DNA of 15,869 nucleotides from Nostoc sp. CHAB 5715 (GCF_020829685.1 NZ_JAIVFR010000033.1:1-15869); one strand, 5' to 3'; shown: positions 1-7,389, numbered from the stretch's first letter. A program made the numbers and translations. Notes: a model not told the origin generated them from the letters alone.

Positions 1-1154
1 ATTCCCTTGGACATCTGGTGGGAGATGAATTGCTGATAGCGATCGCTTACCGCCTGCAAGCATGTCTGATACCTATTCATACTCTAGCACGATTGGGCGG
101 TGACGAATTTGGAATTATCCTAGAAAATATCACAGATATCAATATGGCAATTCAAATTGCCGAACAAATTCTGCAACAGCTATCACTCGCTTTTAAGCTG
201 TCCAGATATGAAGTATTTATGAATGCCAGTATTGGAATTAGTTGGGGTAATAAAGATTACGATCACCCTGAATATTTGCTGCGGGATGCTGATACGGCAA
301 TGTATCGGGCTAAGGCTCAAGGAAGAGGCAAATATCACGTTTTCAATCCAGCGATGCATCAGGAAGCTATTCAGCTTTTAGAATTAGAAAATGATCTACG
401 AAGGGCTGTTGAAAGACAAGAATTCCTTGTTTACTATCAGCCAATTGTTTCCCTGGCTACAGGCAGAATTTCTGGATTTGAAGCCTTGGTGCGCTGGCAA
501 CATCCGATTCGCGGTCTGGTTTCTCCCATAGAATTTATTCCTGTGGCAGAAGAAACAGGTTTGATTAATGCCATCAATACTTGGGTATTACAGTCAGCTT
601 GTCATCAACTGAGCATCTGGCAACATTATCCAGTGACACCAGAACCTCTAACTATGAGTGTCAATTTGAGCGCACGCTTATTTTTACAGCCTAATTTAGT
701 AGAGCAAATTGATCGAATAATTTATGAAAATAAAATAAATCCTGCATACTTAGAATTAGAAATTACAGAAAGTGTAATTATGGAAAATACTAATGCTATT
801 GAAATAATTCTTCAACAACTAAAGCAGCGCCAAATCAAGTTGATTATGGATGATTTTGGTACAGGATATTCCTCCTTGAGTTACCTGCACAGCTTTCCTT
901 TAGATGCACTCAAAATTGATAAATCTTTCGTTAAACGTATGCAAGAAAACAAAGAGAATATGGGACTAGTACCAGCAATGATTGGCATTGCCAACTCAAT
1001 GGGAATGAGTGCGATCGCTGAAGGTGTCGAAACACAAGAACAGCTAGCCCAGTTGAGAAGTTTAAACTGTAATTTTGCTCAAGGATATCTGTTTTCTAAA
1101 CCCATAGAACAACAATTGGTTATTAAGTTCCTTGCTGCATCACCTCAATGGTAA
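1..1154 (+). CDS. GGDEF-EAL domain protein, 3' part (5' end outside window)
   Basis: Open from the window edge (frame beginning at base 3) to a TAA at 1152-1154. The first visible residues, SLGHL-VGDELL, are the conserved start region of a GGDEF (diguanylate cyclase) domain. An intact RLGGDEF signature lies at about 90-110. No RxxD inhibitory site is present five residues before it, so product inhibition through the classic I-site is unlikely. A complete EAL (c-di-GMP phosphodiesterase) domain follows: EALVRW at about 480-497, NLSARLF, ELEITES, DDFGTGYSSLSYL, KIDKSFV, AEGVETQEQL and QGYLFSKP. The metal and catalytic residues of active EAL domains appear to be kept, so both activities are possible. 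Sensor or receiver domains expected at the N-terminus lie upstream of the window. The next gene encodes a receiver-histidine kinase and may belong to the same signalling locus, although 465 bp separate them. Confidence 0.95.
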   Translation, partial: SLGHLVGDELLIAIAYRLQACLIPIHTLARLGGDEFGIILENITDINMAIQIAEQILQQLSLAFKLSRYEVFMNASIGISWGNKDYDHPEYLLRDADTAMYRAKAQGRGKYHVFNPAMHQEAIQLLELENDLRRAVERQEFLVYYQPIVSLATGRISGFEALVRWQHPIRGLVSPIEFIPVAEETGLINAINTWVLQSACHQLSIWQHYPVTPEPLTMSVNLSARLFLQPNLVEQIDRIIYENKINPAYLELEITESVIMENTNAIEIILQQLKQRQIKLIMDDFGTGYSSLSYLHSFPLDALKIDKSFVKRMQENKENMGLVPAMIGIANSMGMSAIAEGVETQEQLAQLRSLNCNFAQGYLFSKPIEQQLVIKFLAASPQW

Positions 1155-1619
1155 CTATCAAATAACACCTGGAAAAATTTCATTGTTGACGCTCGGCTAG
1201 ATAATCTGGCTCTATTATCTACTATACTGCTGTAACCGGGCTATCAAGTTCGCAAAGTTCCTAATTGACCAAAGAGGCAGGGGAGCAGGGAGCAGGGGAT
1301 AAGATGCTATAATTTCCCAGCAATCGAGCGTTTCAAAGCAAATAAATTTATTTATGCTTAATGTTAAATATTTATTTCGAGATGCATAGCACAATAAATA
1401 ATGCGTCCAAGCTTTCAGAGCAACTAAACTTGGATTATAGGATTCCTATTTGATTTTTGAATAAACACCGTACACCTCGAAAAGCCTGATTCCCTACTCC
1501 CTACTCCCTATTCCCTACTCCCCGCCTACGCAAATAATTTCAAAAATCAAAGCGAATTACTATATTTCAAATAAGCATTTAGGATTTTCAATTATTACAA
1601 ATATAGCTTTTTATATATA
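1155..1619. other. Intergenic region with MITE-like element and heptamer repeats
   Basis: No gene is seen in these 465 bp. A short run of GGGAGCA-type repeats lies near 1276-1300. A MITE-like element fills 1436-1564 (listed separately). The remainder is AT-rich. The sequence just before the kinase start is very AT-rich, and no clear Shine-Dalgarno or confident promoter boxes could be fixed. Confidence 0.6.
1436..1564. mobile_element. MITE-like element, copy A (~129 bp)
   Basis: The element is bounded by imperfect 26-bp terminal inverted repeats at 1436-1461 and 1539-1564. The innermost 13 bp, TTTGATTTTTGAA (1449-1461) and its exact reverse complement (1539-1551), are perfect. Both ends begin TATAG or a close variant, and the outer part of the left end contains the palindrome ATAGGATTCCTAT. 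The core carries a TCCCTACTCCC-type heptamer array (about 1490-1523). It encodes no protein. A second copy, in inverted orientation, lies at 3609-3738 and matches along its whole length. A small non-autonomous transposable element is the simplest reading; the mobilising transposase is not in the window. Confidence 0.7.
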
Positions 1620-3020
1620 ATGCATTTAAATCAAACTAACCATCATAAAAAAAATATTTTAGTAGTCGATGATACGCCAGATAATTTGCGGCTTTTATCG
1701 GCGATGTTGACTGCACAAGGTTTTGAAGTTCGCAAAGCCTTAAACGGTAAAATGGCACTAACTGCTTGCCAAATGGTTTTACCAGATTTGATTTTGCTGG
1801 ATATCAATATGCCAGATATGGATGGCTATCAAGTTTGTCAACAGCTGAAAGCTGATGAGAAAACTTGTGAAGTCCCAGTAATTTTTATTAGCGCCCTAGA
1901 TGATGTTGTAGATAAGGTAAAAGCCTTTGATGTTGGTGGTGTAGATTATATTGCAAAACCTTTTCATGGGGCAGAGGTTGTGTTGCGAATTGAAAATCAG
2001 ATCAATTTACGTTTGCTGCAAGTTAAACTGCAAGAAAAAAACTTTTTACTCCAACAGGCTCTTGACGAATTGAAAGCATCTCAAGTTAAACAGATTCAGA
2101 ACGAAAAGATGGTAGCGCTGGGACAGTTAGTGGCTGGGCTTGCTCATGAGATTAATAACCCTATCAGTTTTATTTATGGGAATCTCCAATATGCTGGTCA
2201 ATATGTGCAAGACCTAATTAATCTGATTGAAGCTTATCAACAGGAATATCCTAAAGCCACACCAAAAATTCAGCAAATAGCCAAAGATATAGACTTGAAT
2301 TTTCTAATTACGGATCTGCAAAACCTCATAAGTGCAATGTATAGAGGATCTGATCGCATTCAGGAAATTGTACTAGCGCTACAACAATTTTCTCGCCATG
2401 ATGAAGCAGAGATGAAGCGGGTAAATATCCATGAAGACATTGAAAACACTTTGGTGATGTTACAACATAGACTCAGGGAAACAGCAGATCGTCCCGCAAT
2501 TGTTGTAGTGAAAGATTATGGTAACTTGCCCCTAGTCACTTGTTATACGAGTGAATTAAACCAAGTATTTATGCATCTGTTGAATAATGCTATTGATGCA
2601 ATAGAAGGGGGAGTGGGGAATGGGGAGTGGGGAGTGGGGAATCAATTTTTAGAAGAGGGAGTGAGGAATGGGGAATGGGGAGTGAGGAAGCAATCTTCTA
2701 CTCCTTACTCCCTACTCCCGTTCGGCTACGCTCACGGCAAGCCTACTCCCCAAATTCGGATTCACACAGAGGTGACAGACTTGAATATGGTCAAAATTGC
2801 GATCGCAGATAATGGCCCTGGTATTGAAGAGTCGTTGCGATCGCGTTTATTTGACCCATTTTTTACCACAAAACCTGTGGGCAAAGGTAGTGGGCTAGGA
2901 TTATCTATTAGTTATCAGATTATTGTCCAAAAACACCGAGGAAATATTACCTGCACTTCTTCTGTTGGGCAAGGAGCAGAATTTGCGATCGAAATTCCCA
3001 TCGAGCAACAAGAGCGTTAG
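1620..3020 (+). CDS. Hybrid response regulator receiver-histidine kinase with repeat-derived insertion
   Basis: 466 residues. An N-terminal receiver domain (about 12-130) has the acidic pair D17/D18, phospho-acceptor D61 in LLDINMPDMDG, and the conserved K113 in AKPF. A likely coiled-coil linker (about 130-160) leads to the H-box with phosphorylatable H176 (GLAHEINNP). The ATPase domain has an N-box (LLNNAIDA, about 321-328), G1 DNGPG (397-401), F-box DPFFTTK (412-418) and G2 GSGLGL (423-428). No membrane segment is seen, so the protein is probably cytoplasmic. Residues about 330-377, between the N-box and G1, are low-complexity sequence encoded by heptamer repeats and are probably not part of the ancestral domain; without them the protein would be about 418 residues. 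The stop overlaps the stop of the convergent xisI by a few bases. ATG at 1620 begins close to the receiver domain; no clear ribosome site precedes it. Confidence 0.93.
   Translation: MHLNQTNHHKKNILVVDDTPDNLRLLSAMLTAQGFEVRKALNGKMALTACQMVLPDLILLDINMPDMDGYQVCQQLKADEKTCEVPVIFISALDDVVDKVKAFDVGGVDYIAKPFHGAEVVLRIENQINLRLLQVKLQEKNFLLQQALDELKASQVKQIQNEKMVALGQLVAGLAHEINNPISFIYGNLQYAGQYVQDLINLIEAYQQEYPKATPKIQQIAKDIDLNFLITDLQNLISAMYRGSDRIQEIVLALQQFSRHDEAEMKRVNIHEDIENTLVMLQHRLRETADRPAIVVVKDYGNLPLVTCYTSELNQVFMHLLNNAIDAIEGGVGNGEWGVGNQFLEEGVRNGEWGVRKQSSTPYSLLPFGYAHGKPTPQIRIHTEVTDLNMVKIAIADNGPGIEESLRSRLFDPFFTTKPVGKGSGLGLSISYQIIVQKHRGNITCTSSVGQGAEFAIEIPIEQQER
2607..2750. repeat. In-frame heptamer (GGGGAGT/GGGAATG) repeat insertion inside the histidine kinase gene
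   Basis: The array consists of GGGGAGT and GGGGAAT-type units (about 2608-2690), a short spacer, then the complementary ACTCC/CTACTCCC units (about 2698-2718) and a GC-rich TTCGGCTACGCTCACGG segment (about 2720-2737). The two arms are complementary and could fold into a hairpin. It encodes about 48 residues rich in Gly, Trp, Glu and Pro between the kinase N-box and G1 box and keeps the frame open. Confidence 0.85.
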
Positions 3021-3352
3021 CCAACAGCAAACTCGGTAAATTGTCGTTTGAAGGGAGAATGAAAAGCCAATACAATATCTTGTTTAGGTACACCTAAATT
3101 AGTAAGCTCATTGGCAATACCTCCTTCAGTACCATCGTGCTGAATCCAAATTTTTTCGTTTTTAATATCTAAATGTAAAACACAGCCATATACACGACGT
3201 TTGTTTGACCAGCCTGCATGAACAAGTTGATAGCGATGACGCTCGTTATCAAAAATTACTTCGGCTTCGACTTCTTCGTTACTAGACCTAATTTGACTGT
3301 AAGCCTGTAACAATTCTTGAATTATTTGACGGTATTGTTCTACTTTTGCCAT
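3017..3352 (-). CDS. xisI: XisI family protein, orphaned (partner xisH truncated)
   Basis: 111 residues, recognised by the family core: GW-NK-RV-GC--H-DI-N-KIWIQ-DGTE-GIANEL and the C-terminal PK-IVLAF and FAV. By my count it is 53/111 identical, without gaps, to the other XisI in this window (14996-15331), so the two are clearly related but not a recent duplication. XisI is named for a factor needed with XisF and XisH for fdxN-element excision in Anabaena; many cyanobacterial copies lie far from that element and their role is not settled. Here the start codon lies inside the C-terminal end of a truncated xisH (3340-3420), with the same 13-bp gene overlap as in the intact pair. It converges on the histidine kinase gene, with the stops overlapping. 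Confidence 0.92.
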   Translation of the reverse strand: MAKVEQYRQIIQELLQAYSQIRSSNEEVEAEVIFDNERHRYQLVHAGWSNKRRVYGCVLHLDIKNEKIWIQHDGTEGGIANELTNLGVPKQDIVLAFHSPFKRQFTEFAVG

Positions 3353-3420
3353 TTGACGATCATCTCCTCTTCTGGGTCGAAAATAATCAGTCGAACTTTG
3401 TAACGTTGGATTAACAAGCG
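3340..3420 (-). pseudogene. xisH: Truncated xisH remnant (last 26 codons)
   Basis: Reading the minus strand from 3420 gives RLLIQRYKVRLIIFDPEEEM followed by IVKWQK and a TAG stop at 3340-3342. This aligns without gaps to the final 26 residues of the intact XisH at 14592-15008, with nine identities including the FD-E-E-I-W pattern. The remnant overlaps xisI by 13 bp, exactly as the intact pair does. Upstream of 3420 the homology stops at a TTTTGAC heptamer array (3421-3442), and the same frame meets stops at about 3466-3468 and 3475-3477. The N-terminal nuclease-like part is therefore missing. The gene has decayed, leaving xisI without a partner here. Confidence 0.85.
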
Positions 3421-3454
3421 CTTTGACTTTTGACTTTTGACTTCCCCGAAGGGG
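3421..3454. repeat. TTTTGAC heptamer array with adjacent palindrome at the xisH truncation point
   Basis: Three TTTTGAC-type units (about 3421-3442) are followed by CCCCGAAGGGG. The array begins at the exact point where xisH homology ends, so repeat-associated recombination may have caused the truncation. Confidence 0.75.
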
Positions 3455-3608
3455 TTGACTGCTGTCTAAATAGGTTATATTGCGACAAAAAATTAATATT
3501 TATTTAAATATGGTCGTGAAACCCAACAAAGGCTTAAAAACTTAAGTCCTCAAATTAATCTTGGCACAACTACCAGCTTTAGTAAGGTTTCTTGAGATAA
3601 AAAGTAGG

Positions 3609-3738
3609 TATAGCAATCCGATTTGATTTCTGAACTTCTTTGTGTAGGCAGGGAGTAGGGAGTAGGGAGTAGGGAGTAGGGAATCAGCCTTTTCGAGTTG
3701 AGGGCGAGTTATTTCAAAAATCAAATAGGAGTCCTATA
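3609..3738. mobile_element. MITE-like element, copy B (~130 bp)
   Basis: This is the inverted counterpart of copy A (1436-1564). Terminal inverted repeats lie at 3609-3634 and 3713-3738; the inner parts read TTTGATTTCTGAA and TTCAAAAATCAAA. The core contains a GGGAGTA heptamer array (about 3649-3685), followed by ATCAGCCTTTTCGAG, which is the reverse complement of the corresponding core segment of copy A with small differences. The sequence just outside shows only possible TA-type flanks, so the target duplication could not be fixed. Confidence 0.72.
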
Positions 3739-4005
3739 GGTAGTGCTGAGATTTCAAGGTTTTTTGAGGATTACACTTTTCAGGAACTGGTTAAAGGATT
3801 AGGCGTCTACAGTGAAGAGTCATTGGGGCATTGGGCATTGAAAAGAGGCAGAAGGACGGGGTGCTGCTCTTGCTGAGGGCAAAACTCTTCTCCCCTGCCC
3901 CCTGCCCCTTGTCCCTTTGCTTCCAACCTCCCGTATGCTTACCCTTTTCATTCGGGGGTTACGTGGTTAACAATGGGTTGAATGTTTTTTAAATGATTCA
4001 ACTTT

Positions 4006-4260
4006 ATGGCTAGAACTCCAAATGAATATGCCGTATACCTCCTACTGGAAAGCGGCCACCGAGAAGAAGTACGTTTTCCTACTATTCAAGAGTTTCAGAA
4101 GTGGTATAGCGGCGAACTTGTGCCAAAATCTGCTTCAAATGACTTTATTAGCGTGCCGATCAAAAATATTCAAGGGGAATATATGGTAGTAAGACCTTCC
4201 CGAGTTGTGGCAATCCGAGTAGAACCCGTTTTTAGTTCTAGTGTTGAAAGATTCAACTAA
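4006..4260 (+). CDS. Small conserved cyanobacterial protein of unknown function
   Basis: 84 residues starting MARTPNEYAVYLLLESGHRE and including PTIQEFQKWY, then a basic segment VVRPSRVVAIRVEP. No signal peptide, membrane segment or cysteine is visible, so a small soluble alpha/beta protein is likely. I do not recognise a functional family; the sequence resembles uncharacterised short proteins common in filamentous cyanobacteria. The stop TAA at 4258-4260 is followed immediately, with no gap, by the ATG of mltA, so the two are almost certainly co-transcribed. No strong ribosome site precedes the ATG, but the alternative starts would remove the conserved-looking N-terminus. Confidence 0.75.
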   Translation: MARTPNEYAVYLLLESGHREEVRFPTIQEFQKWYSGELVPKSASNDFISVPIKNIQGEYMVVRPSRVVAIRVEPVFSSSVERFN

Positions 4261-5523
4261 ATGATGAGAAAAACCTTTGCTTTGCTTTCCTTAAGTCTGG
4301 GAATTGCCCTTGTAAACCCTCTCTGGTCGGCTGTTGCTCAGGTTCCTAACTTCCTGCCGTTGCCAGTACCCATAACTCCTGATCTTCCACCTCAGCCAGT
4401 ACCAATTACTCCTGAGATAACGCCACCGCTAAAACTAATCGCTATTGGAACCAATTGTACCTTCCAGCAGAATTGCTTGGGTTTGGATGACCAAATTTGG
4501 GGTCAAAGGGGTAAGATAGGCGATCGCAACGCATTGTTGGCTTCTATTGATAACAGTTTGCTTTACCTAACAAAGAGTGAGGCGATCGCAGCATATCAAT
4601 ATTATCCGATGAAGGAAATTACCCTTGATCGCGTCTTGAGAAGTTTGCTACGCTTCCGCCAACTGGTTATCAGTTCTAAGTCAGCAGCGCAATTACAAGC
4701 TGCTGTCAGCCGAGAGTTTGTCTTTTACCAGTCTGTGGGCAATGATGGCAAGGGTACTGTCAAGTTCACTGCTTACTACGAACCTGTTTACACCGCCAGC
4801 CGTGTTAGGACTGCAATATATAAATATCCTCTTTATCGGCTACCACCTGATTTTAGCCAATGGCGAAAACCCCACCCAAATCGAATTGATTTGGAAGGGA
4901 AGGATGGTTTAAAAGGGAATAAGAGCAAATTGCGCGGTTTAGAACTGCTTTGGTTCCGCGATCGCTTAGACGCATACATGGTACATATCCAAGGTTCTGC
5001 CCAAATTAAATTAACTAATGGCAAGACAACATCAGTTGGCTATGCAGGTGGAACTGATTACCCTTGGACTAGTATCGGCAAAGAACTAGCCAAAGATGGC
5101 AAACTTCCACTAGCAGGATTGACAATGCCACGGATGACTGCTTTCTTCCGACAAAAGCCTCACGAGTTGAGTAATTATCTGCCCCGCTGGGAACGATTTA
5201 TTTTCTTCCAAGAAACAAACGGTAGACCAGCTACTGGTAGTATTCATGTGCCAGTAATAGCAGAACGTTCCATTGCTACAGATAAGTCTCTCATGCCACC
5301 GGGAGCGCTAGCGCTGATTTACAACTCATTTCCCTATCCTGCTGGTGGTGGCAAACTAGAGAGGCGTACTGTCAGCCGCTTTGTGCTTGATCAAGATACA
5401 GGAAGCGCCATCAAAGGCCCAGGCCGGGTAGATTATTTCATGGGGTCTGGTAAACTAGCAGGCGATCGCGCTGGCGTCACAGGCGGTAATGGTTCACTAT
5501 ATTATTTGCTGCTTAAAGAATAG
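4261..5523 (+). CDS. mltA: Membrane-bound lytic murein transglycosylase A (MltA family) with 3D domain
   Basis: 420 residues. MltA enzymes cleave the MurNAc-GlcNAc bond of peptidoglycan with formation of 1,6-anhydro-MurNAc. The N-terminus is a classic signal peptide: basic MMRK, a hydrophobic stretch 5-22, and probable cleavage after SAVA (residue 26, before QVPNF). No lipobox cysteine is evident, so the protein is probably exported rather than a lipoprotein. A Pro-rich linker (about 28-56) precedes the MltA domain (FTAYYEPVY, HIQGSAQIKL, VGYAGGTDYPW). The C-terminal 3D barrel has the conserved aspartates in LDQDTGSAIKGPGRVDYFMG (about 377-396). Either ATG at 4261 or 4264 could be the start. 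The gene directly follows the small gene at 4006-4260. The stop TAG lies inside the first unit of a long GGAATAG array. Confidence 0.93.
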   Translation: MMRKTFALLSLSLGIALVNPLWSAVAQVPNFLPLPVPITPDLPPQPVPITPEITPPLKLIAIGTNCTFQQNCLGLDDQIWGQRGKIGDRNALLASIDNSLLYLTKSEAIAAYQYYPMKEITLDRVLRSLLRFRQLVISSKSAAQLQAAVSREFVFYQSVGNDGKGTVKFTAYYEPVYTASRVRTAIYKYPLYRLPPDFSQWRKPHPNRIDLEGKDGLKGNKSKLRGLELLWFRDRLDAYMVHIQGSAQIKLTNGKTTSVGYAGGTDYPWTSIGKELAKDGKLPLAGLTMPRMTAFFRQKPHELSNYLPRWERFIFFQETNGRPATGSIHVPVIAERSIATDKSLMPPGALALIYNSFPYPAGGGKLERRTVSRFVLDQDTGSAIKGPGRVDYFMGSGKLAGDRAGVTGGNGSLYYLLLKE

Positions 5524-5678
5524 GGAATAGGGAATAGAGAATAGGGAATAGGGAATAGGGAATAGGGAATAGGGAATAGGGAATAGGGAATAGGGAATAG
5601 GGAATAGGGAATAGGGAATAGGGAATAGTTTTCCCAGCCCCCATTCCCCACTCCCCACTCCCCACTCCCCACTCCCAC
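5517..5678. repeat. GGAATAG heptamer array (about 16 units) followed by inverted ACTCCCC array
   Basis: Fifteen contiguous 7-bp units fill 5524-5628 (one variant, AGAATAG, near the start). A preceding unit at 5517-5523 includes the mltA stop codon. After a short spacer, four to five ACTCCCC/ATTCCCC units (about 5641-5676) run up to the stop of the minus-strand gene at 5679. The G-rich and C-rich arms can pair partially, which could act as a transcriptional roadblock between the two convergent genes. Confidence 0.95.
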
Positions 5679-6548
5679 CTAATACGGCGGATAAGCAAAA
5701 TCATCTTCATCAGCATAAACGTAAGAGTTGGAAACTCCTGCTATTGCCAATTTAGGCGTTTCTGATTTTACAGGTTCCTTCCCAAAATCTTTGTATTCTT
5801 CAAAAGTCTTACAAATCATTGCAGACTCAAGAGAATCGGAAGCAATTAAGTATTCTGTTAAAGTCTTTACCGTAGGATGTTTGTAGTCTACAGTTGAAGC
5901 TACCAGAACTGTATTTGGTTCAATACCTCTTTCTTCACACTCAATTATTGGGCAAAAAATCCCGTGAGCGTGGAACAAAGGGCCTTTTGGTGTCAAGGGT
6001 TGCTTGCGGTAAACAGCATAAGCTTTTTCTAGTTCAGCGACGAATCCACTAACTACTTTGCCTTGTTGATATTCGCAGTAGGTTTTGCTGAAACTCGCTC
6101 CGGCGGCACCATTAAGAGTTAGTTGTAGTGGTGATTCATGTAAAAACTTTTTATTCTCTCCCACTAGAAAAATTAAATAGCGAGTAAAGGTTTTAAATTT
6201 AAGCTTATCGGCTAAAAAAGCATCATAATTCTCTTTGAGCGTACCCAGTTTTAAACCACTTTCCCGGTCTTTGACAGACAATGGTCCCCGACGCACTATA
6301 ACCACGCGGGGAGTAGCAGTAATAAAGACCGTTTCGACTCCAGAGGTAAATTCATGCTCCACTTGCTGCCAATTATCATCTGGCACAAAGCCGACAGCAT
6401 TGGCATTATCCAGCTTAATTGCCAAACCGTGGGATTGCATACCATCTGTGCCATACCGAGGATTAATCATCTGACACCAGGGAAGGACTTGAGAAGGCGG
6501 TGCATTAAATTTCTCGTCTTCAAAGTCGAAATTAGCAGATGCTTTCAT
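5679..6548 (-). CDS. DUF5895-like cyanobacterial protein
   Basis: 289 residues, no signal peptide or membrane segment. Recognisable stretches are the N-terminal PPSQVLPWCQMINPRYG, the central TPRVVIVRRGPLSV and YLIFLVG, and PLQLTLNGAAGASF; the C-terminus is acidic (YADEDDFAYPPY). This pattern resembles the cyanobacterial DUF5895 family, which has no established biochemical role as far as I know; the assignment is from memory of the family and was not verified by search. The gene converges on mltA across the heptamer array, and its stop lies directly at the array end. Its upstream side is the long gene-poor region, so it is probably monocistronic. ATG at 6548 is the only start that retains the N-terminal FDFEDEKF segment. 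Confidence 0.7.
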   Translation of the reverse strand: MKASANFDFEDEKFNAPPSQVLPWCQMINPRYGTDGMQSHGLAIKLDNANAVGFVPDDNWQQVEHEFTSGVETVFITATPRVVIVRRGPLSVKDRESGLKLGTLKENYDAFLADKLKFKTFTRYLIFLVGENKKFLHESPLQLTLNGAAGASFSKTYCEYQQGKVVSGFVAELEKAYAVYRKQPLTPKGPLFHAHGIFCPIIECEERGIEPNTVLVASTVDYKHPTVKTLTEYLIASDSLESAMICKTFEEYKDFGKEPVKSETPKLAIAGVSNSYVYADEDDFAYPPY

Positions 6549-6814
6549 CGTTTTAGGCTATCAAAGTGTTTTATTGAACAAGTTTATCGGCAGGGCGCCC
6601 AGGAAAGGAGAGCCAGAAGCAGAGCTTTGGTACGAGCGTCACCCGTCCCTTGCGCGTCACCTTCAAAAGAAGGGCGAACGTGCCGTCAAACTGGCGTAGT
6701 AGTTTTTCCACATTAAGGCAGAATCAATCTATGTTGCAATTCCTGTTTCGTTTTGTAACAACAGATCCTCATCGAATTTCATAAACCAAAAGACGGGTAA
6801 ACCCATCTGCGTTG

Positions 6815-6838
6815 GCGCAGCCCGCACTTCGGCTGCGC
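6815..6838. repeat. GC-rich palindromic repeat
   Basis: GCGCAGCC (6815-6822) and GGCTGCGC (6831-6838) are perfect inverted arms around an 8-base loop. They sit inside GC-rich sequence (about 6805-6865) that contrasts with its AT-rich surroundings. This is typical of small dispersed palindromic repeats of Nostoc-type genomes. There is no T-run, so it is not an obvious terminator. Confidence 0.7.
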
Positions 6839-7027
6839 TCAGTGACCGCCGCAGGCATCGCCACATTTGCCGCTCTTAAACTCTCTTAACATTTCTTTTA
6901 TAAAAGCAGAGTTTAAGTAGGTAGACAATAAAAGACCAAACTGTGTGAAGATAAGCAAGTAAATGGGCGTAAAAAAACTAAACTATATTAATAAAAATGT
7001 GGACATGAGTCAGTTTTAACAACTGTG

Positions 7028-7198
7028 ATGTTATTTGTAGTTTTTTGTCTATTTCAGCAATTAAGCAAAATCGGTGCATCAGATGTTACCTGTCCACCCT
7101 GGAAATTAACTACGATTGGTGGTGACTTTGCTTGTTCAAATCTAAACTGTTTTAGGAGCGATCGCCTTGTGAGTCGAGTCATCGTCTATAACTGCTGA
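7028..7198 (+). CDS. Possible small protein (56 aa), uncertain
   Basis: An ATG frame of 57 codons, too short for most gene finders. It has a hydrophobic N-terminus (MLFVVFCLF) and a cysteine-containing middle (SDVTCPPWKLTTIGGDFACS). The TGA stop at 7196-7198 falls inside the 5' arm of a strong terminator hairpin. No Shine-Dalgarno sequence is seen upstream. It may be a short exported or membrane peptide, a decayed gene end, or chance within a non-coding transcript. The main reason to list it is the terminator immediately at its end. Confidence 0.25.
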   Translation: MLFVVFCLFQQLSKIGASDVTCPPWKLTTIGGDFACSNLNCFRSDRLVSRVIVYNC

Positions 7199-7232
7199 AA
7201 TGCTTGCCATATATACATTTTAGCAGTTTTTT
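7190..7232 (+). terminator. Strong Rho-independent terminator
   Basis: AACTGCTGAAATG (7190-7202) pairs with CATTTTAGCAGTT (7216-7228) over 13 bp with a single G-U pair, around a 13-base loop. It runs directly into six T residues (7227-7232). It must terminate a plus-strand transcript starting in the gene-poor region upstream. Confidence 0.8.
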
Positions 7233-7364
7233 ACTCCGCTTTTTCCCTTTGTGAGAAATCCGGGTTCAGGAGTCAGAATCAAGACGCTCGTTCCGACGCT
7301 CGTTTTTCGCTAACGCTGCGCTATCAGTCGGGGATTCAGACCCGCGACTGATTAAATCAGTGAA

Positions 7365-7389
7365 CAGTTATCAGTTATCAGTTATCAGT
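7365..7389. repeat. CAGTTAT heptamer array
   Basis: Three perfect CAGTTAT units plus a partial fourth (CAGT), continuing the heptamer-repeat theme of the window in intergenic DNA. Confidence 0.85.

Larger units (their letters stand above)
3353..4005. other. Gene-poor region with xisH remnant, repeats and a MITE-like element
   Basis: Apart from the xisH remnant (to 3420), this stretch contains a TTTTGAC heptamer array (3421-3442), a small palindrome CCCCGAAGGGG (about 3444-3454), a MITE-like element (3609-3738), a TTGGGCA-type repeat near 3820-3840 and CCCCTGC runs near 3893-3908. No gene was recognised. An open stretch on the minus strand (3542-3724) is just the reading of the MITE and is not credible as a gene. 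Confidence 0.6.

Noticed and set aside
3542..3724. 60-codon minus-strand frame
   Set aside because: It runs through the MITE-like element and its heptamer core; the product is repeat translation (PTPYSLLP) with no family resemblance.
5517..5678. Regular repeats suggestive of a CRISPR array
   Set aside because: Units are contiguous 7-mers with no unique spacers, and no cas genes are nearby; they are tandem heptamer repeats.
6354..6716. 120-codon plus-strand frame
   Set aside because: It lies mostly antisense to the DUF5895-like gene and ends in GC-rich repeat sequence; no credible start or domain.
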